Source: Aplectana chamaeleonis (taxonomy: Eukaryota > Nematoda > Chromadorea > Rhabditida > Cosmocercidae). Taken from it: a stretch of 64,000 nucleotides of DNA. The notes beneath the pieces were generated by a model. It did no database searches, was not told the origin of the DNA, and saw only the letters and a list, made by a program, of their open reading frames with translations. The stretch is taken from assembly GCA_029168955.1 (NCBI GenBank), contig JAPDOI010000156.1, positions 166,501-230,500 of the forward strand, read 5' to 3'. The translations under genes and the position numbers were made by a program. Every line of letters begins with the position of its first letter. Position 1 is the stretch's first letter. Of this stretch, positions 1-11,432 are shown piece after piece.

Positions 1-20
1 AACAGTGCCTTTAAGTGAAA
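1..20. repeat. Right end of a family A (TTAA) MITE
   Basis: The window opens with AACAGTGCCTTTAAG, which matches the right terminal inverted repeat and TTAA target of the family A elements found repeatedly downstream. The rest of this copy lies outside the window. Confidence 0.6.
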
Positions 21-749
21 CTACAGCCCTGATGAGTATATCAGCCAAAACGAAAAGGAACAACTTCGGATGGCTTGATAACTAAACAACTAGGCAACCG
101 CTGGCATATGAGCAACATTGAGAACTTAGAACTGGCTTACAACAGAATTCAAAGGGACTTGGTGCATTTCAATACAAATGAAACAAAATGACAATGTATA
201 GCTAAGCCCTAGACAAGTCCAGGATTTTATGGAGTTGAAAGGGGCGAAGTAACCAAAATTAATCCCATGCTAGAAACATCGAACGGAACTAGATCAATTA
301 CAGAGGCGAAAATAACTTAAATCGGCTGAAAGAAATAGCGCATCTCCGCGATATTTTATGCAAGAAATACAACAGTAGGAGAACTGGTACGGCATCTGTC
401 TGCCGACGATGAATCTGCAACGAAGACTACTACTCTCCTTTCCACTTGAGATCCTCCAGTACAATACAGGTTGGAGAGCAGGTGTAATGGTTACACATCC
501 GGGAGATGCCCTGCTTCTAGAAACCCCATAAGACGAACGTCCCAAAGATATGTAGCGCCTGGAAAATGATGGAATTGGAAGAAATGCTGTAATTTCCATG
601 GAACGATATTGTCAACTCTGGGTGAATTTGTCGATGCTCCCGCATGATTCACATCTGTGCATTTACACGGATTTATGTATATGAAAGTGACGTAACTATG
701 ACCTACGACCCCCCGCTGCCGCCGTGATGGTTAGCATCGAATTGGAAAC
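21..749. other. No supportable gene
   Basis: The only long open frame (complement of 294-599) has no recognisable domain or splice context. I see no RNA gene or clear repeat here. The CR1-like homology downstream starts at about 760, so this stretch is probably the flank of a 5'-truncated retrotransposon. Confidence 0.3.
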
Positions 750-1744
750 ATGACTATATCGAGTTTGAGCTTCACGATATTGAAAAAATTTCAAACAAAA
801 CAAAAAAAGGAAGAGAATAGGGCCAATATTTCTTTCCCGCTAGGCTCGAGTGATCATGCCAGTTTGCATTTTAAGCTGGCTGGTTCACTAAAGGATCAAA
901 AGTACATTTTCAGCCGAGATTTCATGAAGGCAAATTATGACCTGATTGGAGCTTATTTAGATAATATTGATTGGTCAGGGTCGTTTGCGTGTAGTTTTAG
1001 TGTCATTGAGATGTATGAAACATTCCTTTTTATTTTAGAACATGTAATAGATTTATTTGTTGAGCTTCGAAAAATTCCTATTTCCAGTAACAATCTGCCA
1101 CATTATCTGAACAGGCTTCATGAAGTCAAGATCCAGGCATTCAAGCTAGCAATGACTACTAATAACGATGAAGACTGGGATAAGTATAAGGCAGCGTCAA
1201 ATATTTTTGAAAAAAAAACTTTATAAGTATAATATTTCAGTGGAAAAAAAAGGTAATTGAATCTAATAATCGAAATTCTTTTTTTTTTCAAATTAATGGG
1301 CACTAGGCTAAAACCTAGGGAAAAAGTTGGTACACTAAGTGGTGTTGATGGTGAATTCCTTACTTCAGACTTTCAAAAAGCGGAGTTACTTGCTGAAAGT
1401 TTTGAGCGTGTATTTGTAAGGGTGTCGGGAACAGCTAGTGCGGGCTCAATGGGTGTTCGAGTCGTGATGCAGAACTCTGTGTCTTTTAATCGTAATGTTA
1501 TTCTGGAACTTTTGTCTAAATGGCCAAGCTGCTCTTCCATTACTCCTGACAACATTCCATTCGTGTTTATTAAAAGGGTAGCAGTTCACATTTCCACTTC
1601 TTTGGAAATTCTTTTCAACTTGATCTTCTTTAGGACAGCATGCGTGAGTTGTTCCGCTCCCCAAAAAACCTCCGTACACTAACGCCGCTAATTACAGGCC
1701 TGTCAGTATTACCACATTGTTCTGCAGACTTTTTGAGAAGATAA

Positions 1745-2234
1745 GGCCCCCGTCTAACTTCGTCGAAAAACCTGCTGAGTCCGAATGAGTCCGGGGCGGA
1801 AAAACCGTCCTCGACCGTCTGCAACCGACTGAGTACGGTAGCCCCCAGCGCCAACCAGTTCCTCTGCGAAACCCGCAATCGATAGTCAGCGGCAGCAGTA
1901 GATGGGGCAGAGCGCAGTCGACGAGAGTCGAGATGCGGCGGGACTCGGCAGGTCGCAGTCGGTCGAAGAAAATGCACCCAAATCACGTGAGAAACTCCTA
2001 AATCGACCGGGTGGGGCGAGGATGATTTCGGATGGGGCTCAGTGGGACTCAGTCGGTGCATTGGCCCCGCCCTTGTACGCATGAGAACCATCAGTATCGA
2101 CCGGGGGGATTGCGGTGGGCACCAGACGGTCGCAGTCGGACTCAGTGGGTTGATTTTTTTGCACCCGTCTCCCACGAATTCGGTGCGTATCGACCCGGTG
2201 GGACTCAGTAGATCCACCGACTATGACGGGGGTC
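1745..2234. mobile_element. 490-bp TIR element with TAA target duplication
   Basis: It splits the CR1-like ORF exactly between the RT segment ending LFEKI and the segment beginning NALVMHL. The termini are GGCCCCCGTC and GACGGGGGTC, a 10-bp inverted repeat with one mismatch, flanked by TAA on both sides (1742-1744 and 2235-2237). A 3-bp TAA duplication fits PIF/Harbinger-type elements. The interior is GC-rich with repeated CGACTGAGT-like motifs and has no credible coding sequence. Confidence 0.7.
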
Positions 2235-3269
2235 TAATGTAGAATGCCCTTGTGATGCATCTGGAAAGCAGCCATATTTTTTCGGATAGGCAACATGGGT
2301 TTCGTAAAGGAAAATCCACTATCACTCAAATGATTGGAACACTAAATCAATGGACTTCTAGTTTGGATAATAAAAAACAGTGTATATGCTATTTTCTTTG
2401 ATTTTGAAAAAGCATTCGAATGTAAAACTGATTTCCAGAATGCAGCATCTGGGCATTCACGAAAAAATTGTCAATTGAGTTGAAGCCTTTCTCAGCGGTC
2501 GTACATTCCAAGTATGCGTTAACGATTGCCTTTCTTCTGTCAGAAGTGCACCTAGTGGGGTCCCTCAAGGGGGGGGGGTCTTGTCCCCAATTTCGTTCAA
2601 CATTTATACATATGATATTCCTAATATAGTGGAACGTGGTGGTGTTAGGTGTCAGATCTTTGCGGATGATATCAAGGTTTTCAGTGAAGTTAGGAATAAT
2701 GGGGTGTCAGCTTTGCAGGATAAAATTCAACCTTTTCGCTGTTGGTCAGAAACATGGGGACTGCGCTTGTCAGTTGGGGAAACCAAAGTCCTACATCTGG
2801 GAGGAGACCCCAATCTCCAAGCCACCTACGTAATTAACGATATTCCTATTGAGGCAGTTGATAAAATAAAAGATCTTGGATTCGTAGTAGATAACAAGCT
2901 TTTGTTTGATGAGCATTGTAGGCTCATTGCTACTAAGGCGCAGCAGAGACTCTTTCTCCTACTTAAATCGTTAAGATCGAAAGATCCAAAGTTGCGTATT
3001 AAGGCGTATAAAATTTATGTTCGCTCAATGTTGGAGTATGGCGCTTGTGTTTTTGGGCCCTATAAACGTCAGTTTGTAGAAAGGTTGGAGAGGGTACAAA
3101 ATAGCTTTACGAGGAAAGTCTTCATTCGGACACTTGGATTCACATATGCCAACATTTCTAGGAGTTATCTGAGAAACAAAAGGCTACAGCTCGACACTCT
3201 TGCTCTCCTTAGGAGAAGAAATGACTTATTCTTAATTTTCAAAATGTTGAATGGGCTGGTGGATCTTAG

Positions 3270-3716
3270 AGGCAGTGTTCATGATGATCATCCTCGTTGA
3301 CTTTTCACAGTGAAATGATAAGGGAGAAGGATCCTAGGCTCCCAGTGCCAAAGGAACGGTAGAAAACGAGCCAGGAGTGGCAAAATAATGGCTGCAAACA
3401 AGCGTTTTGGTGCCCCAGACACGCCCCTTGCCCCAGATCCGCCCCTTGAAAGGAACAAATGAAGACTCAGATTACAGGAATGATCAAGTGAAGGAAGTGC
3501 TGATAAGTGAGCTGTTTGCTTCATTGCACTGATAGGTATCATCCTTCTAGCGGTCAATTCCTCCACGCTCAAAAATCAACGTAAACAAGAGAGAGCCTAT
3601 TTTGGCTCAAAAACGCGTCTTTCGTGTCCTTTTTAAGCATGCCTTGCTTTATAGGGCACCAGACCTTCCGTAAGCCGCGGAGATATCGGAAGTGAAATTT
3701 ATCGTGAACACTGCCT
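3270..3716 (+). mobile_element. Family A1 MITE, 447 bp
   Basis: The left end AGGCAGTGTTCATGATGATC and the right end ATCGTGAACACTGCCT form terminal inverted repeats. It is flanked by TTAG and TTAA, so the target was TTAA. It interrupts the CR1-like frame after the LNGLVDL segment, and the LINE reading frame resumes beyond it. Related copies lie at 20590-21033, 35113-35577, 43797-44801 (reverse, itself interrupted) and 52945-53255 (reverse, truncated). Confidence 0.85.
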
Positions 3717-4069
3717 TTAAACTATCTGAAATCTTCACCTTGAGATGTTCTAATACTAGAGGTCAGGGGTTCAAACTCAACTTCTATCAGCCTCGAACTC
3801 GCTTAGGGCGAAATTTTTTCACAATTCGAGGGGGATTGGAATATCTGCGCTTCAGTAAAAGGCTTTTGGTGCCTAGTTCTTTCAGTATTTTTAAAAGGCA
3901 GGTTGACCGGTATTTGCAACAGGAACCGTTTATTGGCTCTAGTACGGCCTAGATTTCTTTTTGTTTGCTGTTGGTTATGTTTTAATGTTTTTCCATTCGC
4001 TTTTTTTTGTTTTGCTATTCACATGTGCTGACGCGCATTTAATCCTTATACTTAAAGCAGTTATGTCCG

Positions 4070-4070
<1 letters not shown>

Positions 4071-4114
<44 letters not shown>

Positions 4115-4122
4115 TGCGTGTG
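4071..4122 (+). repeat. (TG)n microsatellite
   Basis: A slightly interrupted TG dinucleotide run just 3' of the CR1-like element. Confidence 0.95.
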
Positions 4123-4325
4123 TCCCGGATATCTTAGGATTGGCCGATCAAAACTTGTATGAAATGGTACCAACATTTAGGTGGGTGCGACATTTATCGA
4201 ATACCAAAAAATCAGCCCGAGTCACCTCTTACGTGCCTCAGGCCAACTGAGTTTTTCCGTGGAGCGCACTTTTGGCCGTGGGTCATGATAACTTCTGCGA
4301 GTCGTCTAGCGATGCAAAAAATGCA

Positions 4326-7085
4326 GGGCGTCATAAAGGTGTGCAGAACCCCAGTGAGGGGTGTGCAAGGCGTCATAGAAAGTGTGCAGGACCTAATCGG
4401 GTGTGCAGGACGTCATAGAAAGTGCGCAGGTCCTAGGTAGGAATGTGCAGGACCCCAGCGGAAGTGTGCGGGACGTCATAGAAAGTGTGCAGGACCCTAA
4501 TCGGGTGTGCAGGACGTCATAGAAAGTGCGCAGGTCCTACGTAGGAACGTGCAGGACCCCAGTGGGAGTGTGCGGGGCGTCATAGAAAGTGTGCAGGACC
4601 TCAGTGGGAGTGTGCAGGGCGTCATAGAAAGTGTGCAGGACCCTAATCGGGTGTGCAGGACGTCATAGAAAGTGCGCAGGTCCTAAGTAGGAATGTGCAG
4701 GACCCCAGCGGAAGTGTGCAGGACGTCATAGAAAGTGCGCGGGTCCTAAGTAGAGATGTGCAGGATCCCAGCGGAAGTGTGCAGACCCTAATCGGGTGTG
4801 CAGGACGTCATAGAAAGTGTGCAGAACCCTAATCGGAGGTGCAGGACGTCATAGAAAGTGCGCGGGTCCTAAGTAGGAATGTGCAGGACCCCAGCGGAAG
4901 TGTGCAGGACGTCATAGAAAGTGTGCGGGACCTCCGGTGGGGTGTGCAGGGCGTCATAGAAAGTGTGCAGGACCTCAGTGGGAGTGTGCAGGGCGTCATA
5001 GAAAGTGTGCAGGACACTAATCGGAGTGTGCAGGACGTCATAGAAAGTGCGCAGGTCCTAAGTAGGAATGTGCAGGACCCCAGTGGGAGTGTGCAGGACG
5101 TCATAGGAAGTGTTGCAGGACCTCAGTGGGAGTGTGCAGGGCGTCATAGAAAGTGTGCAGGACCCTAATCGGAGTGTGCAGGACCCCAACGGAAGTGCGC
5201 AGGTCCTAAGTAGGAATGTGCAGGACCCCAGCGGAAGTGTGCAGGACGTCATAGAAAGTGCGCAGGTCCTAAGTAGGAATGTGCAGGATCCCAGCGGAAG
5301 TGTGCAGGACGTCATAGAAAGTGTGCAGGACCCTAATCGGAGTGTGCAGGACGTCTTAGAAAGTGTGCAGAACCCTAATCGGAGTGTGCAGGACGTCATA
5401 GAAAGTGCGCGGGTCCTAAGTAGGAATGTGCAGGACCCCAGCGGAAGTGTGCAGGACGTCATAGAAAGTGTGCAGGACCTCAGTGGGAGTGTGCAGGGCG
5501 TCATAGAAAGTGTGCAGGACCTCAGTGGGAGTGTGCAGGGCGTCATAGAAAGTGTGCAGGACCCTAATCGGAGTGTGCAGGACGTCATAGAAAGTGCGCA
5601 GGTCCTACGTAGGAACGTGCAGGACCCCAGTGGGAGTGTGCAGGGCGTCATAGAAAGTGTGCAGGACCTCAGTGGGAGTGTGCAGGGCGTCATAGAAAGT
5701 GTGCAGGACCCTAATCGGAGTGTGCAGGACGTCATAGAAAGTGCGCAGGTCCTACGTAGGAACGTGCAGGACCCCAGTGGGAGTGTGCAGGGCGTCATAG
5801 AAAGTGTGCAGGACCCCAATCGGAGTGTGCAGGACCCAGTGGGAGTGTGCAGGGCGTCATAGAAAGTGTGCAGGACCCCAATCGGAGTGTGCAGGACGTC
5901 ATAGAAAGTACGCAGGTCCTAAGTAGGAATGTGCAGGACCCCAGTGGGAGTGTGCAGGACGTCATAGGAAGTGTTGCAGGACCTCAGTGGGAGTGTGCAG
6001 GGCGTCATAGAAAGTGTGCAGGACCCTAATCGGAGTGTGCAGGACCCCAACGGAAGTGCGCAGGTCCTAAGTAGGAATGTGCAGGACCCCAGCGGAAGTG
6101 TGCAGGACGTCATAGAAAGTGCGCAGGTCCTAAGTAGGAATGTGCAGGATCACAGCGGAAGTGTGCAGGACGTCATAGAAAGTGTGCAGGACCCTAATCG
6201 GAGTGTGCAGGACGTCTTAGAAAGTGTGCAGAACCCTAATCGGAGTGTGCAGGACGTCATAGAAAGTGCGCGGGTCCTAAGTAGGAATGTGCAGGACCCC
6301 AGCGGAAGTGTGCAGGACGTCATAGAAAGTGTGCAGGACCTCAGTGGGAGTGTGCAGGACGTCATAGAAAGCGTGCAGGACCTCAGTGGGAGTGTGCAGG
6401 GCGTCATAGAAAGTGTGCAGGACCCTAATCGGAGTGTGCAGGACGTCATAGAAAGTGCGCAGGTCCTACGTAGGAACGTGCAGGACCCCAGTGGGAGTGT
6501 GCAGGGCGTCATAGAAAGTGTGCAGGACCTCAGTGGGAGTGTGCAGGGCGTCATAGAAAGTGTGCAGGACCCTAATCGGAGTGTGCAGGACGTCATAGAA
6601 AGTGCGCAGGTCCTACGTAGGAACGTGCAGGACCCCAGTGGGAGTGTGCAGGGCGTCATAGAAAGTGTGCAGGACCCCAATCGGAGTGTGCAGGACGTCA
6701 TAGAAAGTGCGCAGGTCCTAAGTAGGAATGTGCAGGACCCCAGTGGGAGTGTGCAGGACGTCACAGGAAGTGTTGCAGGATCTCAGTGGGAGTGTGCAGG
6801 GCGTCATAGAAAGTGTGCAGGACCCTAATCGGAGTGTGCAGGACCCCAACGGAAGTGTGAAGCACGTCATAGAAAGTGTGTAGGACCCAAATGGTAGCGT
6901 GCAGGGCGTCATAGAAAATGTGAAGAACCCAACGGGAGTGTGCAGGACGTCATAGAGAGTGCGCAGGTCCCCAGTTGGAGTGTGCAGGGCGTCATAGAAA
7001 ATGCACAGGTTCCGAGTGGGAGTGTGCAGGTCATCGAAAGTTAGCAGGACGGCAGTGGGAGTGTGCAGGACGTCACCAAGAGTGT
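4326..7085 (+). repeat. 21/42-bp minisatellite array 1
   Basis: About 2.75 kb of tandem units. Each 42-bp unit is two related 21-mers, for example GTGTGCAGGACGTCATAGAAA followed by a GTGTGCAGGACC...-type half. Variant halves (CTAATCGGA, CTCAGTGGGA, CGCAGGTCCTAAGTAGGA) recur in ordered blocks. A rare variant with an extra T (GTGTTGCAGG) occurs at about 5110, 5971 and 6770, marking a higher-order repeat of roughly 0.8-0.86 kb. The period is divisible by three and lacks stops, so long frames run on both strands. These are best read as artefacts of the period. The last few units (6850-7085) are degenerate. Confidence 0.97.
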
Positions 7086-7779
7086 AGAATTTGAAAAAAG
7101 GTTTTTCAATTTTTTAATGCTAAATCTTAACCTTTTGTGGAGAAGAAATAGATAGGAAAACATGAATCTTGAGAAGCGTGCGACGCGTTTTGAGATTGGC
7201 GCAGAACTCCTGCGACATTTTTTGCCAGTTTTAGGATACAAGCAGCAGCTCCACTTCCGCGCCTTCTCTGTTTGCCACTCATTGCAACCGCTCAGTCATT
7301 TCGAATCCCTAACTTCCAAAAACCAGTTTTATATATGTTGCAAGGCTGAGCTTATCAAAATCTGCACCACAAAAACATAAACAACCACCCACTAATTTCA
7401 TTCATTGACAAAAAGGGCATGATGTTGGTCAACTAGGGAAACATCATATAATATGAGAATGCGTTTTTCCTTATCATGATAGAGACGTTAAAGCGAGAAT
7501 AATCGCTTGTGAACCTTACAAACTGGAAGAAAGGGCAGTGGGTAGCGACGTAAGGGAAGGAAGTACAGAAGGGGTTGTGAATTTTGTGCCGGTGGCAACC
7601 GACGATTTACCGCTGGCTTCTTATGTTTTGCTTTATGATCCCACATTTTGATACCCTCACGGCCTGCTGTAAATGTACGGCACCTTGCTCTTCTCAGGAG
7701 AGTCCATACGTACAGCAACTTTCGGGTAGGCGGAAGTCAGTCACCACCGTTCTAACAAGCTAATCCGTCTCAGGTATTC
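7086..7779. other. No supportable gene
   Basis: Unique-looking sequence between the minisatellite and a palindrome. Two open frames of about 70 codons (7162-7380 on +, 7488-7718 on -) show no domain and no convincing splice sites. Confidence 0.3.
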
Positions 7780-8024
7780 TTCACTTCCGCACTGCCATTC
7801 AGTCCGCAAAGTGCACCCTGATTGCGAAATCTTGCTGCGGCGCGGTTGCGAACATCCTCAGACAAGGATGTGGGATCACCCGGGCGGTGGGATCACCCGG
7901 GCACCAAAGGCCAAAAGCGCCCGGGTGATCCCACATCCTTGTCTGAGGATGTTCGCAACCGCGCCGCAGCAAAATTTCGCAATCAGGGTGCACTTTGCGG
8001 ACTGAACGGCAGTGCGGAGGTGAA
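7780..8024. repeat. 106-bp-arm palindrome (foldback/MITE)
   Basis: The left arm 7780-7885 is the reverse complement of the right arm 7919-8024 with only a few mismatches, separated by about 33 bp. The arm tips carry CACTTCCGCACTGCC. A GGGATCACCCGGGC motif is repeated at the loop. The mirror-image 64-codon ORFs on the two strands follow from the palindrome and are not genes. Confidence 0.9.
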
Positions 8025-8469
8025 CTGTAGTTGGCTCACGCAAAAGTTTCTGTGAGCGAAAACTTCGCTAGGTCTCGCTAGTAAAAGTTAAAATGAGAAA
8101 TGGTATGATGTAAGGGAAATGCTGCGAAACACTTTAAAGGGCGACAACAACTCAGGGGGAGACTCGCTAGCGAACAGCTCGCGACGCGCTATACCACCTA
8201 CCCTTGAGCTCGCGGCCCGCTATACCCGTAGCGGGTGGCGAGCTCTTCAAAACAAGAGGTGAGCGGGTGACGAGCGAGGCCCGAAACGCGCGCGGGTGGC
8301 GAGCTCCGGCTTCCTGAGTAACTGAGAAAGATCTTGGCCATTTCTGCAACAGGGTTTGGCGCGGGTGTGGGCCCCCAAGAGGGGGGAGGGGGGTTGACAA
8401 GGGAACTACTGTAAGTCATACTAATAATTCCAAATGAAATGTACTTTTTCTATAAACATTTTTGAACGT
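8025..8469. other. Non-coding stretch with a GC-rich hairpin
   Basis: Nothing gene-like. A local hairpin at about 8206-8245 pairs GAGCTCGC with GCGAGCTC and CGCTA with TAGCG. Confidence 0.4.
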
Positions 8470-9240
8470 AAAGTCCGAATATGCCCGTCGCAGCTGCCTA
8501 GATTCACTCTGAAAGAAGTTATGAGCGTTTTTAAAGCTTGATGGCGAGATAAGGGTACCCCTCCATGGAATTTTTCGGGTGTTTTTAAATGTTTGTCCGG
8601 TTGCTAAAAACATGTACATAGGGATAACCTGGTATGCTGAACACGAATCTGGGGCAGCTTGTCAAAATTTTTAGGTTTGCTTCAGGTTACGGTAGGTAAC
8701 ATGCTATTTAGGAGGCAAAACTTACCTTAATAATTTGAAAATCAACAAATGGACATCGAATTCGTATTTTTGAGCATCCCAAATAACCCCCACATAAAAA
8801 ACTTTTCGACAAATCTGAGACTTTGACCAAACTACCGTGTACTCACCGTAATCTACCGTAAGCTGTCAAAAATCGATAAACTGACATCAGATTCGTGTCG
8901 AGCGCCCCAAATAACCCTCAGAAGAACGATTTGAGCCACATCTGTCGTTCCATTACGGAAATAGTCAAAAGTCGATTTTGCCCTCAAATTTTTCTACCGG
9001 TGGGAAGCTTCGAACAAATTTAGTCTGAAACTTGGGAAAAATGAAAAATAAACCTCAGATTCATAGTCAGCACCCCGAATAACCTCCCAGGGCGAATTTC
9101 AAGTCAAATCTGGGATATTTCTCTTCTACGCTTCTGGACCCCGCTATTGATATAACTGAACCCTGAACCAAAAATTCGTACAAGTTCAAAGCGCTGTCAG
9201 TCTGCAGAAAGTTCGGAAAATGTGCTTTCACTCAAACTCT
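8470..9240 (+). repeat. Family H dispersed repeat
   Basis: Characterised by a GGGTAC(C)-rich head (AAGGGTACCC), then GGGATAACCTGG/GGGGTAATCTAGGG followed by GAACACGAATCT, then internal inverted restatements (CGTATT..GAGC..CCGAATAACC) and ACGGTAG/TACCGTAA motifs. Other copies: 16420-17060 (as an inverted pair), 24110-24800 and 50090-50350. No coding potential is seen. Termini are not resolved. Confidence 0.7.
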
Positions 9241-9779
9241 GCCTAGGGGGGTTGTTTTGAGCCCTGAACACGACTATCAGGTCTGTTTCCGGAATTTCAA
9301 AAGTTTACTGCGCTTTTTGGAGGGTACAATAAGTACGAAAATCAGAGAAAATATGCCTATAACTTCCATCAGAGTGAGTCTAGGCAGTTGCGATATGTAT
9401 ATTAGGACTTTACGTCCAAAAATGGTTCTAGAAAAGTACATTTCATCAGGAATGGTTTGTATGAGTTATAGAAAATCCCTTGTAAGCTCCGCAGGGGTGG
9501 AAGCGGGGGGTCTGATCTTTGGAAGACGACCAGTTATACCAACGTGTTTGTGAGTAAAAACCGTCAGAAGCACTTTCTCACGTAGATTTCAAATATAGAT
9601 TGCGATTTAAGTAAAAGGCTGATTTAACTGATTTACGAGTCGCAGAGTTAAATTGGGAAGTTAAGGGTGAAGTAAAGGTCTCCTCAGAATAATATTCAAG
9701 AATTATGAATCCTCTATGTAAAAAGTCCAAAGCAGTTTGACTACTAAATGATATCTGCAAGTGATTTCTATGAGTCGCG
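9241..9779. other. No supportable gene
   Basis: A 98-codon frame at 9257-9553 lacks domains and follows directly from the family H repeat. I see nothing else here. Confidence 0.3.
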
Positions 9780-9978
9780 AGAGTTGATATTTGAGTTGAG
9801 CGGGGTCGATTCACCCTATATACTCACCTTCACCATCTCAGATGAGCGCTGAAGATCGCTACAGTATATGTGATCACACCTTTCTCAGGTGTGGTCCCGC
9901 CGGTAGTCGTCAGTTTTGAGAATTAGGAGTCATGAGAGTACGATATTTGAGTCCAGCGTGGTCGACTTACCCTAGTTA
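9780..9978 (-). repeat. Family I repeat, left part (split copy)
   Basis: Reverse-orientation copy of a repeat containing GTCGACCACGCTGGACTCAA, CGGCGGGACCACACCTGA and CGCTCATCTGAGATGG. Its continuation (GACGCCGAAGACCGCTA, reverse sense) appears at about 14757-14810. A block of about 4.8 kb, including the foldback element below, was therefore inserted into it. GTTAC occurs at both junctions (about 9975-9979 and 14753-14757). Confidence 0.55.
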
Positions 9979-10054
9979 CTATAGTTGTGCCCTGGACGAA
10001 GTTCATCAGAGGGGGCTCCTCATATATAGAAAATAAAGTCATTTAACATTACTG

Positions 10055-11432
10055 TATTGAGTATCAAGTCGCGAAATGTGCGGCTAAGAAGGCAGTAGCG
10101 AGAACGAGAGGTCAACGATACGAAGCTCTATATCGAAAGCTTGACACGAGTGAGGGCGAGCGCGATCTCTACAGGCTCGTCTGTAGCAATTACCGGCCCA
10201 TCCGACTTCTTAGCCATAAAATGAAGATTTTCGAGAGGATTCTGGATAGAAGAGTACGTGATGTCGTTGAGCTGAGCGTAAATCAGTGTGGTTTTGTCTG
10301 GAACTGCGGCACCGTCGACGCTATCCATGCGACCCGACGTCTTGTGGAAAAGCATCGTGAAAAAGAAGAAGCTGTCCACCTCACCTTACTTGATCTTGAG
10401 AAAGCGTTCGACAGAGTCCCTCACGAAGTAATATGGTATGCTCTGCGTAGCCGAGATGTCCCCGAAGAATTGATCGATTGGGTGAAGCTTTTGTACGTGG
10501 AGACGTCAAGTTGCATACGATCGGCGGCAGGAACATCAAGGTCTTTTCGAATCACTGTTGGAGTTCATCAAGGCTCCGCCCTCTCCCCTCTGCTCTTCAT
10601 CATCGTCATGGATTTCATCACACGAGATTCGCAGCTTTCAGCACCTTGGACACTGTTGTATTCTGGCGAGGTGATGCTTGCCTCAGACAGCAAAGAAAAG
10701 ATCCAAGCACAAGTTCAAGCTTGGCACGACAGACTGGCAGAGTTCGACTTACCACTCGATAAGAAGAAAACCGAATACATGACAAATGCGAGTTGTGACG
10801 ATTCTATCCAAGTCGACAACACAGTCTTGCCAAAAGCGCGTACGTTTCGATATGTTGGATCAACGCTTAGCGATGATGGGACGCCGACGGCTGAAGTCAA
10901 CGCACGCATTAATGCTGCTTGGTTGAAGTGGCGTACCGAGAGTGGAGTGCTCTGTGATAAAAAGGTTTGCGACAGGCTCAAGTCAAAGATTTATCGTTCG
11001 GTTGTGAGGCCCGTCGCACTTTATGGCACAGAGTGTTATCCAATGACCAAGGAAGCAGAAAGACGGCTCGGCGTGATGGAAACGAAGATGCTCAGGTAGA
11101 GTGGTGGATTGACCCGATTGGACCGAGTTCGGAATGAAGATGTGCGTGAAAGATTCGGTGTCGCGCCCATTTCGGACAACTACGTGAAAATCGCCTAAGA
11201 TGGTATGGGCACGTTCCGCGAGCTGGAGAACACTCGATAGCAAAAGCGGCTCCAAGTGACGGGCCAGCGACCAAGAGGACGACCTTAACAGAGATGGCTG
11301 GATGTCTTGCACAACGATATGAAAATGACAGGTCCATCCTGACAACGCGAATGACAAGGTCAAATGGCGGCAACGTTCGAGAAAAGCGGACCCTGCTACA
11401 GTGCGGGACAAACGCTGAAGAAGAAGAAGAAG
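10055..11432 (+). mobile_element. RTE-like retrotransposon insertion with 20-bp TSD
   Basis: It is bounded by the direct repeat AAAGTCATTTAACATTACTG at 10035-10054 and 11433-11452. The 3' end finishes in a GAAGAAGAAGAAGAA tail, as nematode RTE elements do. The opposite arm of the foldback (14355-14400) keeps the uninterrupted site (CATTTGACATTACTGACTAT in complement), so the empty-site state is visible in the same window. Confidence 0.92.
10085..11430 (+). pseudogene. RTE-like reverse transcriptase, inactivated
   Basis: The frame 10221-11099 gives about 290 residues of RT: GFVWNCGTVDAI, LDLEKAFDRVPHEV (motif A, intact), VHQGSALSPLLF (motif B), then the tail ending in the ALYGTECYP and METKMLR region. 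Catalytic motif C, normally YADD, reads YSGE (LLYSGEVMLAS near 10665), so both aspartates are lost. Upstream, a linker segment (YRKLDTSEGERDLYRL, 10120-10185) is joined directly to NYRPIRLLSHK. This implies an internal deletion of the region that normally separates them. The C-terminal tail (TRLDRVRNEDVRERFG, RPRGRP, RWLDVLHNDM) continues to about 11430 with stops. The endonuclease is absent. Confidence 0.9.

Larger units (their letters stand above)
750..3951 (+). pseudogene. CR1-like non-LTR retrotransposon ORF2, broken
   Basis: This is a dead copy of the endonuclease/reverse transcriptase protein of a CR1/Jockey-group LINE. Read in order: the end of the endonuclease domain (motif LGSSDHASLHF near 840-880); the linker, with VIESNN followed by a DG motif near 1255-1350; RT motifs TPDNIPF near 1545, NYRPVSI near 1695, HGFRKGKST near 2290, FDFEKAF near 2400, LSPISFNIY near 2580 and FADDIKVF near 2660; then the RT tail (ARG/ALLRRRNDLF-type) to 3260, resuming at about 3725 and stopping at 3951. 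The 5' end, including most of the endonuclease, is missing. There are frameshifts at about 1215 and 1250 and several between 2230 and 2580, plus two DNA-element insertions (1745-2234 and 3270-3716). The RT catalytic aspartates are still present. Assignment to CR1 rather than Jockey is from motif style only. Confidence 0.85.

Noticed and set aside
5058..6828. Cys/Thr-rich and acidic repeat proteins in array 1
   Set aside because: Same artefact of a 21-bp period. Frames on both strands are equally open.
4326..7085. CRISPR array
   Set aside because: There are no unique spacers between constant repeats. Units are contiguous variants of one another, and the rest of the window is eukaryotic.
7811..8005. 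Paired mirror ORFs on both strands
   Set aside because: Direct consequence of the palindrome; the same sequence is read from each arm.
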